DNA from: Planctomycetaceae bacterium
Lineage (GTDB): Bacteria > Planctomycetota > Planctomycetia > Pirellulales > Pirellulaceae
Direction of reading: 5' to 3'
Length of the DNA stretch: 48,310 nt
Assembly (NCBI GenBank): GCA_005778405.1
Contig: SXOA01000169.1
Location: 1 to 48,310 of the forward strand
A program made the position numbers and the translations under genes. Positions 26,283-36,197 of the stretch are shown here, one piece after another; position 1 is the first letter of the stretch; every line of letters starts with the position of its first letter. Below the pieces are notes generated by a model. The model was given only the letters and a program-made list of their open reading frames with translations, had not been told where the DNA came from and searched no databases.

Positions 26283-28613
26283 ATGAAGCGTGCCTTTCTC
26301 ACCATCGTCCTGCTCCTCGGGGCGCATTCCGCCCGCGCACAGCTTGCGCCCGAGATTGGCTATATGCATCCGGCTGGCGGGCAGGCGGGGCAGACGGTGG
26401 AGGTGAAGCTGGGGGGATACGATTGGACGCCGGACATGCAGATTTTCGTGCATGATCCGCGGATCAAGCTGGAAATCATCGGCCCCCCGTCCGCCGTCCT
26501 CGTCCCCGAGCCCCCCTACTGGTTCGAAGCCAAAGGGCGCGGCTATGCCTGGCCGCTGCCGCGGGAGTTTCCGGCCAAGCTGACGATTCCAGCAGATGTT
26601 CCGCCGGGGATCGTCAAGTGGCAGGTGGCCAATGCTAACGGTGCGTCGCCGGTTGGCTTCATTCATGTCGGCTCCGCGCCGGAGATTGCCGAAGATGCCG
26701 GCCGCAAAGCACCGCAGGTTCTCGCCGAGCTGCCGATTACGGTAAACGGCCAGATTCGCAAGATCGAAGAGATCGATCGCTATGAATTCACCACGCCGCA
26801 GGCCGGTCCGGTGACGATTGAGCTGTTTGCCCATCGGCTGATTGCTCCCCAGACCATGCAGCTTCACGGCATGCTGCAAGTCCGCGATGCCGCGGGCAAG
26901 GTAATTGTGGACCTCGCCGATACGCAAGGCCGGGACCTCGTCACGACGTTCGCGGCGACGGCGGGGGGCAAATACACGCTCAGTCTGCACGACCTCGACT
27001 TCGGCGGCGACTTCTCCTATGTCTATCGGCTGGCCATTACCCGTGGCCCGCAAGTGCTGGCCGCTTATCCGGCGGCAGGAAAGCGCGGGACGACTCAGAA
27101 GATTGACTTCGTGGGCATCGGCATCGCGACCGGCGCGGCACAAGTGGAAACTTTGGCCAAGGATGTCACCTTCCCAGCCGATGCCGCAGTTATTTCCTTT
27201 CAGTACAAACTGGAAACGCCGCACGGCATCGCGCCCCCCATAACGCTCTTGCTCAGCGATCTTGCCGAGCAAGTGAAACCGGCCGGCGCAACAGAAACGC
27301 CAATCGCGGCGTTCCCAATCGCCATCACGAGCGCCATCGAAACGCGGTTCGGCTCGGAAACCTTCGCGGTCACGCTCAAGAAAGACGAGAAGTGGAAAGT
27401 CGCTGCCGAAGCAAACAGACTTGGTTCACCGCTCGATCTGGAGCTGAACATTCTCGGGCCGGATGGAAAGCAAATCGCGACTGCCGATGATTTGCCAGGC
27501 ACGACCGACCCGTTACTCCTCTTTGCCGTGCCCGCCGATGGCGCGTACAAAATCGTTGTCAGCGACAAGAGCGGCGCGAGCGGCAGTCGGCAAACGAACT
27601 ATCGGTTATCCATCGAACCGCAAAGGGAAGACTTCACCGTCACGCTGCCGACGCAGCTCGTTTTGCCTCTCGGCGCTCCGCTGAAATTGCCCATACCCAT
27701 AGTGCGACTGTCGGGTCTCAAGGATCCGGTGACGATTACCATTGCTGGTCTTCCCGCCGGGGTGACGGTTCCCACCAACCTCGTCATTCCCGCGGATCAG
27801 GCCGCAATTCCCGTCGATCTCACGGTCGCTGCTGACGCTCCGGCCAGTGCTTCGTTGGCCACGGTCACTTTGGTGGCAAACGTCGGCGGGCGAGTAATCA
27901 CGCATGACGCCAAGATTCTGATCGCCGTCACGATGAAGCCCTGCATCAAGATCACTCCTGAAGGGCTCGACGACGTACGCAAGGTCCGCCGCGGCAGCAC
28001 TTTTCTCGCTCCCGTCTTCATCGACCGGCTGGAAGGGTATCAAGGGGAAGTGGTCCTCGAAATGACCGCCAAGCAGCAGCGACATCGCCAGGGGCTGGCC
28101 AGCGACGAATTCACCGTACCGCCGTCTGCCACCAAAGTTGAATACCCCATCTTCGTCCCCGAATGGATGGAGACCACCAAGAGCAGCCGCATGATTTTGA
28201 ACGGCCGGGTACAGGTGGCGGATCCCAAGGGGAACAAGCGGACGCTGCTCCAGCGGCAAGAGCTGCGGATCGGCATTTTGCCGGAAGGGGCGTTCATGAA
28301 GCTGGCCCATGCCCCCGGCGAATACACCACCGCGGCCGGCAGCGAGCTTGTCATTCCGCTGCAGCTCTCGCGCGCGGCGGAATTGCGGGAAGAAGTCAAA
28401 TTGGAGTTGGTCCCCGGCGAATTACCCGCGGGCTTAGCGACGGCGGAGCCCATGATTCTCTCGTCAGAAAAGACCGAAGCGATATTCCGCATCCGACTGG
28501 CGAGCGATCCTCGGCTGGCTGGCGAGCGGTCCTTCAAAATCCGCGCGACCGCCTTGAAAGATGGCAAATGGCCTGTGATTTCGGAAACGACAGTGCCCAT
28601 TGTCGTGAAGTGA
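26283..28613 (+). CDS. Large exported protein with PPC-like domains
   Basis: 776 residues with a signal peptide (AFLTIVLLLGAHSARA/QLAP). The first 70 residues look like an IPT/TIG-like fold (IGYMHPAGGQAGQTVEVKLGGYDW). Two regions with beta-sandwich features of pre-peptidase C-terminal domains follow, near 155-250 (EEIDRYEFTTPQAGPVTIEL, GGKYTLSLHDLDFGGDFSYVYRL) and 355-450 (FAVTLKKDEKWKVAAEANRL, DGAYKIVVSD), then Ig-like repeats. It is a widespread planctomycete design often found with DUF1501/1549 proteins, with no known enzyme activity. It is probably cell-surface or secreted. The start ATG 26283 has no strong ribosome-binding site. Confidence 0.85.
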   Translation: MKRAFLTIVLLLGAHSARAQLAPEIGYMHPAGGQAGQTVEVKLGGYDWTPDMQIFVHDPRIKLEIIGPPSAVLVPEPPYWFEAKGRGYAWPLPREFPAKLTIPADVPPGIVKWQVANANGASPVGFIHVGSAPEIAEDAGRKAPQVLAELPITVNGQIRKIEEIDRYEFTTPQAGPVTIELFAHRLIAPQTMQLHGMLQVRDAAGKVIVDLADTQGRDLVTTFAATAGGKYTLSLHDLDFGGDFSYVYRLAITRGPQVLAAYPAAGKRGTTQKIDFVGIGIATGAAQVETLAKDVTFPADAAVISFQYKLETPHGIAPPITLLLSDLAEQVKPAGATETPIAAFPIAITSAIETRFGSETFAVTLKKDEKWKVAAEANRLGSPLDLELNILGPDGKQIATADDLPGTTDPLLLFAVPADGAYKIVVSDKSGASGSRQTNYRLSIEPQREDFTVTLPTQLVLPLGAPLKLPIPIVRLSGLKDPVTITIAGLPAGVTVPTNLVIPADQAAIPVDLTVAADAPASASLATVTLVANVGGRVITHDAKILIAVTMKPCIKITPEGLDDVRKVRRGSTFLAPVFIDRLEGYQGEVVLEMTAKQQRHRQGLASDEFTVPPSATKVEYPIFVPEWMETTKSSRMILNGRVQVADPKGNKRTLLQRQELRIGILPEGAFMKLAHAPGEYTTAAGSELVIPLQLSRAAELREEVKLELVPGELPAGLATAEPMILSSEKTEAIFRIRLASDPRLAGERSFKIRATALKDGKWPVISETTVPIVVK

Positions 28614-28761
28614 TGGAAACACCAACTCTGCTTGCTCTGCGGCTTTGCGAGATACACTCTTTTTCGTGAGGAGCGTACGCTTGCGAAAATCACTGGATCG
28701 GGCCATGCTGGCGGACTGAGTGATTTGAGAAATCTGCTGGCAATCGGATGAGGAATTGGCA

Positions 28762-29580
28762 ATGCGCTTCGCAATCTGCAACGAAACCTTCCAGGACTGG
28801 CCCTTTGAAAAGGCATTCGCCTTCGCTCGCGAGCTGGGATACACGGGGATCGAAATCGCTCCTTTCACGATTTCGACCAATGCCTACGACATTTCGTCCG
28901 CCAAGCGAGACGAGGTTCGCCGCCAGGCGGAGGACGCGGGGCTCGAAGTCGTGGGGCTGCACTGGCTTCTTGCCAAAACAACTGGCTATTACCTGACAAC
29001 GCCGGATGACGCCGTCCGCAAGGCGACGGCTGATTACCTGGGAGAACTCGCCCGCCTCTGTCGCGATCTTGGAGGGCGGGTGATGGTGCTGGGCTCGCCG
29101 GTTCAGCGTAATCTGCTGCCGGGAGTGAGTCACGAACAGGGAATGGAGCTTGCCGCAGATTGCATCCACCGGGCGTTGCCGATATTGGAGGAATGTTCTG
29201 TAACGCTCGCCGTTGAGCCGCTCGGACCCGCGGAAGGAGACTTCCTCAACACGGCCGACCTCGGCATGCAGCTCTGCGAAATGGTCGGCTCTCCCAACTG
29301 CCGGCTACATCTGGACGTGAAGGCGATGTCCACCGAATCCAAGCCGATCCCGCAGATCATTCGCGAGTGCGCCTCCCTCGTCGAGCACTTCCACGCCAAC
29401 GACCCGAACCGCCGCGGCCCCGGCATGGGAGATGTCGACTTCCACCCAATCTTCCAGGCCCTCGCCGACATCGACTACCGCGGCTGGGTGAGCGTTGAAG
29501 TATTCGACTACGAACCCGGCCCTGAACGCCTGGCTCGGGAGAGTATGGAGTACATGGAGCGGGTGCTCCGCGAGATGTAG
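28762..29580 (+). CDS. Sugar phosphate isomerase/epimerase family protein
   Basis: 272 residues. ATG 28762 has GAGGAA six bases upstream. The TIM-barrel family with divalent metal is supported by GYTGIEIAPFT (metal Glu), VTLAVEPLGP (Glu), LHLDVKAM (Asp), VEHFHANDPNRRGPGMGDVDF (His, Asp) and WVSVEVFDYEPGP (Glu). This family includes xylose isomerase-like, IolE/IolH-like and 3-keto-sugar enzymes; the substrate here cannot be assigned. It is cytoplasmic. It is preceded by a 148-base gap after the PPC-domain gene and followed by 188 bases with no gene. Confidence 0.88.
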   Translation: MRFAICNETFQDWPFEKAFAFARELGYTGIEIAPFTISTNAYDISSAKRDEVRRQAEDAGLEVVGLHWLLAKTTGYYLTTPDDAVRKATADYLGELARLCRDLGGRVMVLGSPVQRNLLPGVSHEQGMELAADCIHRALPILEECSVTLAVEPLGPAEGDFLNTADLGMQLCEMVGSPNCRLHLDVKAMSTESKPIPQIIRECASLVEHFHANDPNRRGPGMGDVDFHPIFQALADIDYRGWVSVEVFDYEPGPERLARESMEYMERVLREM

Positions 29581-29768
29581 AAAGTGAATCCGCTTAGCCT
29601 TCCACGCGATTGGGGAAGTTGGAAAGTCTTGGGGCGGCTAGTTTTTCGGCGTAATTTCGTCGTGGGATGTCGACATATCACTCATTGACCTAACGACTTG
29701 TGGCGACGCATGCATTCGACACAAGTATACGCACGGAACGTCGGCTCACCTTCGAACGTACCCGCCAG

Positions 29769-32324
29769 TTAATTCACCCGCGTTGTCACTTCCGCCAAGA
29801 TCGGTTTGGGGTTCCGCTTGCTCCGAATTTCGACCTGGAATTTGCAGGCTCCAACTTTTTCGCCAGTTGCCTTCACTTCCAGTGCGGTAAGCTTCTCCTT
29901 AGCGCGGATGGTGCGGATGGGGTTTATCTCGTATCGTCCCATGCCCGACGATGCCAAGGGGTATTTGTCCCCCGGCGTCAGGCTTTTGAACTTCAGGCCG
30001 TCCTGCAGAATCAGCGTGATCGAGACGTCGTCGTCCGCCTGGGGGCTTCGGTTTTCTACGTCGATGCGGTAGGTCACTGTCATGCCGACGCCGATTGGCT
30101 CGTTGAGGGCCGCGACATCGACTTTCAGGTTCTCCGCGTTGGCCGGAGGGGTGATGCCGGTGCCGGGAATTCCACTACCAGGCGGACGCGGCGGCGTGAT
30201 GGCCGGCGTGGCGACGTTGATGCTCCCTTGGCTGATCTGTACCGGTGCCTGGTCCGACGTGAGCCGCGCCTTGATGAGAGCTGCGGCATCGACAGCAGCT
30301 CCTTCGAACTCAATTTGCTTGACGACGGACTCGCCGGGAATCAAGCGGGCAATGAGCCAGTTGAGCCCCTCTTCATCCAGGGGAGCGCCGCCGGAAGCTT
30401 GAATCGCAGCAAGGCTCTTGGGAAAGCTGGCCGTCAGACGCAGATTGGTCAGCGGCGTGGACGAGCCGTTCTTGATCTCAATTCGCACGATGTCTTTCTT
30501 GCCCACTTCCAGCTTTCGCGGGGCACTCACCACAACGGAAACCTTGGGCATCGCCTCGGCTGCGGCGGCAACTGCTTCCACGCAACCGGTGGTGGCACCG
30601 GAATGACCGCCATCCGCCAGCACGTCGAGGCGATGGCAAAGCTTGCCCGGCTGATCGACGCGGAAAGTGACGGCAAAGCGTTTGGTCTCGTTCGGAGCAA
30701 TTGTGTCGAGCGATTTGACGATGGGGCTTACTTCACCGGCCGTGTGCGTCAGGCCGGGATCGAAAGTGTCGGTAATGGTGACGTTGGTCAACGCTGTGCG
30801 GCCCGTATTGGTCACCTCCACCTTAAACTGCACTTCCTGGCCGACTTCCACCCGAGTGGCCGAGGTCGATTTGACGGAGAGGGCGGAGGCAAACACTTTG
30901 GTATTGACGTTCGCTTCTGAAACGAGCTTTTCCGCGCTCTCGGCCCGGAACTTGGCCCGAATATCCGCGGCCATCGACGAACGGCAGTTGATATCGATGA
31001 CCGTCGCCGTACCCGGCTGCAAATCGCCGAGCCGCCATTGCAGCATCTGGCCGAAAGCACCGGGCGAAGGAGTTGCATTCAGGAACGTCACGCCGCTGGG
31101 AGGCGTGAAACTGAGCTTCACGTCGCGAGCGGCCACGTCGCCGGAGTTGTAAACCTTGACCTGATAATTGACAGTGCCAGCAAGCGGAACCACCTCTGGA
31201 CCGACTGCCTGAACGTGCAATCCGGGAGAACTCCAAGTCACGGAAGTGAGCCCCTGACCGACGAGCATTTCCGGGAAAGTACCTTGGGCCGGACGAAAGA
31301 TTCTGGCCATGACCGTGGTCACGCCGGACTGGCCCGATTTGGAAAGCAGTTCCGCCGAATAGTTGCCGCCCCCGGTGTGCGGTGCGTTAAGTGTCTTTTG
31401 GCCCGCCGCTCCGAAACCGGCTTCGGGTCCGTCCAGGACTTCGTATTGCACAATGAAATTGTCGATCGGTGCGCCGTTGCCGCGCGTAACTTTGGTCGTC
31501 AGGATGTGCCGCCCTCCCGCGCCGGAACGAACGATTGCCGGAGCAGGATATTTCCACTTGGCATCGACCCACAGAATGGTTGCCGTCTGGCGCCGCTTCT
31601 CCCAATTCCCTTCGGCGGGTGCCCAAACGGTGATGTTGGTCGTCCCTTCCGTCGGCGATGTGACGCTGATCCAGCTTTGGCCTTTTTCCAGGGCCACGTC
31701 ATCCAACTGCGACGGAGTGCCGCGAGTGATGACCTGCCGAGTGGTGGAGGTGTGAGCTCGGACGTAGTTCGGGCCGACTTTGTTCGGCGTTCCGCGGAAG
31801 TAGCTGGCGAAACTGTTGTTGGTTTCCTTGCCGACTTGCACAATCTGGCCGACGCCATCCGGCGCGAGCATCCATTCGAGCGGCTGTTTGGTCAGGTAGT
31901 AGCCGCTGGGGCCGCAGAGGCCGGCAGTGACGACGACTTCGCTGCCGACGGGGGCAACGAGTTGGGCCGGACAAACCTTGAGTTGCGGTCCGGTGGGACA
32001 ACCCTGTGGCCCGCAGGCCGGCTGCTGGATCGGAGCGGGAACCGCGGCGACCGGGACCGCAACGATTGGGACAGCCACCACTGGCTGGGCGACGATCGGC
32101 GGATTGCATGGCGGCTTGACGGCCGGCCCAGCAACGATGGCCGGAGGCGTTGTCGCTGCCGCGGGGTGCGTGAAAAGCGGGCAATCCGGCCCGGCGAGCG
32201 TGGTGCTTCCCCCTGTGAAAATCCGCTGTCCCGACGGATCAATCGCCGGCAGCCGCAGATGCGAACAACCAACGGCCGCAATGAGCAGCAGCGAAGTCAG
32301 GCGGAAGTAAGAGGGGGACAACAT
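29769..32324 (-). CDS. DUF11-repeat cell-surface lipoprotein
   Basis: 851 residues. ATG 32324 starts a lipoprotein signal (FRLTSLLLIAAVGC/SHLRLP, lipobox AAVGC). A Pro/Val/Ala-rich linker follows (VAQPVVAVPIVAVPVAAVP near 85-105). Then come at least four DUF11-like beta-sandwich repeats, with markers YQVKVYNSGDVAARDVKLSF, FKVEVTNTGRTALTNVTITD, VRIEIKNGSSTPLTNLRLTA and YRIDVENRSPQADDDVSITL. DUF11 repeats form surface or matrix structures in many bacteria. It is likely anchored to the membrane and exposed outside. It lies between the isomerase and HDOD genes and its start is about 157 bases from the end of the HDOD gene. Confidence 0.88.
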   Translation of the reverse strand: MLSPSYFRLTSLLLIAAVGCSHLRLPAIDPSGQRIFTGGSTTLAGPDCPLFTHPAAATTPPAIVAGPAVKPPCNPPIVAQPVVAVPIVAVPVAAVPAPIQQPACGPQGCPTGPQLKVCPAQLVAPVGSEVVVTAGLCGPSGYYLTKQPLEWMLAPDGVGQIVQVGKETNNSFASYFRGTPNKVGPNYVRAHTSTTRQVITRGTPSQLDDVALEKGQSWISVTSPTEGTTNITVWAPAEGNWEKRRQTATILWVDAKWKYPAPAIVRSGAGGRHILTTKVTRGNGAPIDNFIVQYEVLDGPEAGFGAAGQKTLNAPHTGGGNYSAELLSKSGQSGVTTVMARIFRPAQGTFPEMLVGQGLTSVTWSSPGLHVQAVGPEVVPLAGTVNYQVKVYNSGDVAARDVKLSFTPPSGVTFLNATPSPGAFGQMLQWRLGDLQPGTATVIDINCRSSMAADIRAKFRAESAEKLVSEANVNTKVFASALSVKSTSATRVEVGQEVQFKVEVTNTGRTALTNVTITDTFDPGLTHTAGEVSPIVKSLDTIAPNETKRFAVTFRVDQPGKLCHRLDVLADGGHSGATTGCVEAVAAAAEAMPKVSVVVSAPRKLEVGKKDIVRIEIKNGSSTPLTNLRLTASFPKSLAAIQASGGAPLDEEGLNWLIARLIPGESVVKQIEFEGAAVDAAALIKARLTSDQAPVQISQGSINVATPAITPPRPPGSGIPGTGITPPANAENLKVDVAALNEPIGVGMTVTYRIDVENRSPQADDDVSITLILQDGLKFKSLTPGDKYPLASSGMGRYEINPIRTIRAKEKLTALEVKATGEKVGACKFQVEIRSKRNPKPILAEVTTRVN

Positions 32325-32480
32325 GAGGCACCTAATACGCAATGTGCGCAGGGAGTTTCCGCGCCCTCAAGCGTACCATGCGAATTGGCCTCCTGGTGCC
32401 AATTGGCAACATCCGCTGTTGCCGCGGGGCATCATTGCGGCAAGGCGTGCCGAATGTGCCGAAGATGCCGGTGGATCGAC

Positions 32481-33386
32481 CTACGGCGTGGCCAGGGCCT
32501 CTGCCTTGTCGAGCGTTGCTTCCAATTCCGAGCAGATGATGGTGAGCGAAACTTGGTCCAGTCCCAGCCCGCTATAGGCTTCGTCGGGCGGCGCGACGAC
32601 GTTGTGGATACCGAGCGAAGTCCGGCCGGCCCGGCTGCAGAGATAGTTGGCGATGGCGACGATAAACACCAGTTCCTTGTGCGGCCCGGTGTACTTGAGC
32701 GGAGCGTGATGGTAGGTGATGGCGTCCACAATCTTCTGGGGGAAGTGCCACCGCTGGGCGACATAGCCGCCGAGCGTGGCGTGGTCGAACGAAAGGATCT
32801 GGGCTTCCAGACTGCAGGTGGGAACCGTGGGGCTGATTCCCTCCACCACGCGGACGAAATGCCGGCGCAGCGTCTGGTCGAGCAAGATCAGGCCGATGTC
32901 GTGCAACAGGCCGCCAACATAAGCCTCTTCGGGCACTCCTCGCCCGCTGACTCGCGCCACCAGACGAGAGCAGACACCAACGGCCACGCAGTGCGACCAG
33001 AGGGTTTCTCGCCGATAAGCGGCGTGGCTGCCCTCTTCCTCGAACATTTTGGACATGAGGACGGTAATCGCCAGGTTGCGGATTTCCCGCACCCCTAGCA
33101 AGCTCACTGCCGTGCGGACATCGGCGATTCTGTGACTGAGGCCGAAGTACGACGAATTGAGCCGCCTCAGGATTCGGGCGACCAGCACGGGGTCTCCCTG
33201 AATGGCATCGCGCAAGTCATCGGGCGATGCCGTGTCATTTTCGGTCAGATCCAGAACTCGCTGTCCCACGGCCGGCAAAGTGGCGACAGTGCCGATGTGC
33301 TGGAACAATCGCTCGAGGGCTTCGGGGCGCTTGGGCGGAAGTTCCAGCGAGCAGATGGTGGCCTCTTCGAGGGTTGCTTCGCTCAT
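32481..33386 (-). CDS. HDOD-domain protein
   Basis: 301 residues, with the HDOD core at about 25-230. Blocks include [61 protein letters not shown] and the His-Asp pair [12 protein letters not shown] near residue 160. HDOD proteins are regulatory, signalling or stress-response proteins; many lack the metal site, but here the LLHDIG pair is kept, though the full HD set is not evident. It is cytoplasmic and has no receiver or output domain of its own. It is divergent from the AAA ATPase gene with 183 bases between the starts. Confidence 0.88.
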   Translation of the reverse strand: MSEATLEEATICSLELPPKRPEALERLFQHIGTVATLPAVGQRVLDLTENDTASPDDLRDAIQGDPVLVARILRRLNSSYFGLSHRIADVRTAVSLLGVREIRNLAITVLMSKMFEEEGSHAAYRRETLWSHCVAVGVCSRLVARVSGRGVPEEAYVGGLLHDIGLILLDQTLRRHFVRVVEGISPTVPTCSLEAQILSFDHATLGGYVAQRWHFPQKIVDAITYHHAPLKYTGPHKELVFIVAIANYLCSRAGRTSLGIHNVVAPPDEAYSGLGLDQVSLTIICSELEATLDKAEALATP

Positions 33387-33569
33387 ACAGATTCATACGT
33401 CGCTCGTCTGCACTTTGCGGCGGATGCGAAATGGTCTCGCCCCGGATGTGACGGTGTTAGGGGATGTGACGACGGTTTGACCTCCGAATCCGACAAGGTA
33501 GGTTTACCAGGACGACCGAGAGCATCATTTTCGGCAACGAATCACCTTCCATCCCAAGTTAGTTTCGCC

Positions 33570-35120
33570 ATGGCCACCTCTGCCGAAAACACGACTGCCA
33601 CTCTGGGCCTCGACGGCGGCAAGAGCCATTCACCGGTCGAACGAGATCCTTGGACCTCGACCGCCGCGCGGCCTGCCCTGCGCGACGATGCGGATCCTGC
33701 GGGCACTCAGCAGGATGCCAAGCTGGCGGAACTGCTTTCGCGCATCCAATCGATGACGTCTCCTGATACGCGCAAAACGACGCCGGCTATCGCCTCACTC
33801 GCGGCTTCGCCCGCTCCGCCTGCCGCGATGGAAAAAGGAGCCGGCCCGAATGCTCCCTTGGATGCCTTCATTCCGCTCGAACCTAACTCCATCCGCGAGG
33901 CGGGCCTGACCGATTCCGAAGTGGAGTCGCTGATTCTCAAATATCTGCTGGCCCGCGGCGACATGACCGGCCGAGAAATCGCCGAGCAGATCCGCATGCC
34001 CTTTGTGCTGCTCGACCTGCTCATGCGGCAACTGAAGCTGGACCAGCTATTGATCTATCGCGGCGCTGCGCCGATGAACGACTATCTCTATCAGCTCACG
34101 GACCTGGGCCGGGAACGAGCCCGACGGTATCTCGAACACTGCACTTATTACGGAGCTTCCCCTGTCGCGCTGGCGGACTACATCATTGCGATTGAAGCCC
34201 AGTCATTGACTCGTCAACATCCCACGGAGGAGGACCTCCATAACGCCTTCAGCGACATCCTGGTCAACCAGAAAATGCTCACCCGCCTGGGGCCTGCCAT
34301 CAATTCCGGTCGCGGCATGTTTCTGTTCGGCTCCGCGGGAAACGGCAAGACGACGATTGCCGAGCGCGTGACGCGGGCCTTTGGCCAGTTCATCTGGATT
34401 CCGCGGGCGATCGGCATCGACGGCGAAATCATCCGCCTGTTCGACCCGGTCAATCACGAAGAATGTCCTCCGCCGGCCAATTCGGCCCTTTGGAACTCCT
34501 CCAAGATCGACCAGCGATGGGTTCGCATTCGCCGGCCCACGATCGTCGTGGGCGGTGAGCTCACGATGGATAGCTTGGAAGTCTGCCTCAACCGCTCCAC
34601 CGGCATCAGCGAGGCTCCACTGCAGCTCAAGAGCAACTGCGGCACGCTGGTGATCGACGACTTCGGCCGCCAGAAGATGAGCACGGACCAGCTCCTCAAT
34701 CGCTGGATCGTGCCGCTGGAAAAACGGTACGACTACCTCAACCTCCCCAACGGCAAGAAGATCCAGGTCCCCTTCGACCAGCTCATCGTCTTCTCCACCA
34801 ACCTGGAGCCACGGGACCTTGTGGATGAAGCCTTTCTCCGCCGTATTCCGTACAAGATCGAAGTCGTCAACCCGAGCGAGGAAGAGTTCCGCAATCTCTT
34901 CAAGTTCATGTGCCCCAAGCTCGGCTTCGAGATGAATGAGACGGCACTCAATCACCTCATCGAGACCCACTACAAGGCCAAGAACCGTCCCTTCCGCGCC
35001 TGCCAGCCTCGCGACCTGCTGACGCAGGTGAAAAACCACTGCTTCTATAAGAAGCTGACGCCCAAGATGAGCTGCGAGTACTTTGACCTGGCGGTGGAAA
35101 ACTACTTTGCGGTGATGTAG
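33570..35120 (+). CDS. AAA-family ATPase with winged-helix-like N-terminus
   Basis: 516 residues from ATG 33570; the upstream frame is a shadow of the divergent gene. The first 105 residues are low complexity (Ala/Pro/Ser). Residues about 115-200 resemble a winged-helix domain ([40 protein letters not shown]). The AAA module has Walker [10 protein letters not shown] (254-262), Walker B LVIDDFG (about 361-367) and a sensor motif [19 protein letters not shown] with arginine fingers. The family occurs in planctomycetes; function unknown. It may be a MoxR/ClpX-like remodeller or a DNA-linked ATPase. Convergent with gluQ. Confidence 0.88.
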   Translation: MATSAENTTATLGLDGGKSHSPVERDPWTSTAARPALRDDADPAGTQQDAKLAELLSRIQSMTSPDTRKTTPAIASLAASPAPPAAMEKGAGPNAPLDAFIPLEPNSIREAGLTDSEVESLILKYLLARGDMTGREIAEQIRMPFVLLDLLMRQLKLDQLLIYRGAAPMNDYLYQLTDLGRERARRYLEHCTYYGASPVALADYIIAIEAQSLTRQHPTEEDLHNAFSDILVNQKMLTRLGPAINSGRGMFLFGSAGNGKTTIAERVTRAFGQFIWIPRAIGIDGEIIRLFDPVNHEECPPPANSALWNSSKIDQRWVRIRRPTIVVGGELTMDSLEVCLNRSTGISEAPLQLKSNCGTLVIDDFGRQKMSTDQLLNRWIVPLEKRYDYLNLPNGKKIQVPFDQLIVFSTNLEPRDLVDEAFLRRIPYKIEVVNPSEEEFRNLFKFMCPKLGFEMNETALNHLIETHYKAKNRPFRACQPRDLLTQVKNHCFYKKLTPKMSCEYFDLAVENYFAVM

Positions 35121-35144
35121 GTTGCCTCGACGCCATTCCAAAGC

Positions 35145-36173
35145 TTAGCCCCCGCGTCCACGCGGGGAGGGCACCGCCTGGAGCCGGTGGCTAAGCAACT
35201 CCCTGAGCATCTCTGCCGTAAACACGAAGGGCTCCCTCGGGAGCTTATCGAGCGTAAAGTCCGCCAGCAGATCCCGTGGCATCAACGGCTCCGACGTCTG
35301 CCGCAAGCCGGCAGACCACGCGAGCCAGCCGACCAGTATTGCGGCTGGCACCTGTGTTTCCCGCAGCAGAGAAATCCTGGTGTCTCCATGCCGCTTGGCC
35401 AGGCGGCGGCCGTCTTCGCCAATGACCAGCGGAACATGCGCGAAAGCCGGAGGGTGAGCCCTGAAGAACCGATAGAGCTCCAGTTGCCGGAAAGCGCTCG
35501 GCAGCAGGTCGTCGCCGCGCAGGACTTCGTTCACCCCCATCGCGATGTCGTCCACTACCACTGCCAATTGATATGCCGGAGATCCGTCGCTCTTGTAGAC
35601 GACAAAGTCGCCGAGCTGGCTGTGAACATCGCAGCTTTGCGGTCCGGCGACCAGATCGTGAAACTCATGCCGGAACGACGAAGTGCGAAACCGCCAGGCA
35701 AACGCCACGCCTAGCTCAAGAAGTCCCTCGGCGTCGCTTGCCCGCCGATAGGAGCAAGTGCCCGGATAACGCGGCCCTTCCTGCCCAAAATGCGGTGCGC
35801 TGGCCGCGGCGGCGACGTCAGTGCGCGTGCAGGTGCAGGGGTATACCTGCTCGGCTGTCTGGAGTTGCTTCAGGGCGGAGCGGTAGAGATCAGTTCTTTG
35901 CGTCTGCACGTAAGGCGCGTGCGGACCACCGACATCCGGTCCTTCGTCCCAATCCAAGCCAAGCCAGCTAAGGTCGTCAATCGCCTGCTGTGCCGCGCCG
36001 GGCTTGATGCGGGGAGAGTCGATGTCCTCCATCCGCAAGACCAACTTGCCGCCGCGGGAACGGATACACTGCCAGGCGAGCAAGTAGGTCCGCGCATTAC
36101 CGATGTGCTGCGCGCCGGTTGGTGAAGGGGCGAGTCGGCCGACGACGGGACTCTCTTGCGCTCTGATGGGCAT
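35145..36173 (-). CDS. gluQ: Glutamyl-Q tRNA(Asp) synthetase
   Basis: 342 residues. It attaches glutamate to queuosine-34 of tRNA(Asp), and lacks the anticodon-binding domain of GluRS. Class I signatures: RLAPSPTGAQHIGNARTYLL (HIGH-like HIGN), DIDSPR, and the KMSKS region RRLAKRHGD. The zinc residues Cys-x-Cys (YPCTCTRTDV) and YPGTCSYR are present. Length is that of the short form, so it is not GluRS. Its C-terminal residues come from a hairpin DNA repeat. The start ATG 36173 (MPIRAQESPVVGRLAPSP) fits. The adjacent HEAT-like gene ends 24 bases upstream. Confidence 0.93.
   Translation of the reverse strand: MPIRAQESPVVGRLAPSPTGAQHIGNARTYLLAWQCIRSRGGKLVLRMEDIDSPRIKPGAAQQAIDDLSWLGLDWDEGPDVGGPHAPYVQTQRTDLYRSALKQLQTAEQVYPCTCTRTDVAAAASAPHFGQEGPRYPGTCSYRRASDAEGLLELGVAFAWRFRTSSFRHEFHDLVAGPQSCDVHSQLGDFVVYKSDGSPAYQLAVVVDDIAMGVNEVLRGDDLLPSAFRQLELYRFFRAHPPAFAHVPLVIGEDGRRLAKRHGDTRISLLRETQVPAAILVGWLAWSAGLRQTSEPLMPRDLLADFTLDKLPREPFVFTAEMLRELLSHRLQAVPSPRGRGG
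35150..35167. terminator. CCCCGCG/CGCGGGG hairpin between convergent genes
   Basis: Seven-base arms CCCCGCG (35150-35156) and CGCGGGG (35161-35167) around TCCA, located between the ATPase stop (35120) and inside the end of gluQ (35145). No T run is present, so it is not a classical terminator, but it may act for either strand. It also encodes the C-terminal PSPRGRGG of GluQ-RS. Confidence 0.45.
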
Positions 36174-36197
36174 GGATGAAGACGTATTCTAACACCG

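Noticed and set aside
31038..33098. A 686-residue plus-strand frame over the DUF11 and HDOD genes
   Set aside because: Spans two minus-strand genes with known domains and has no domain of its own.
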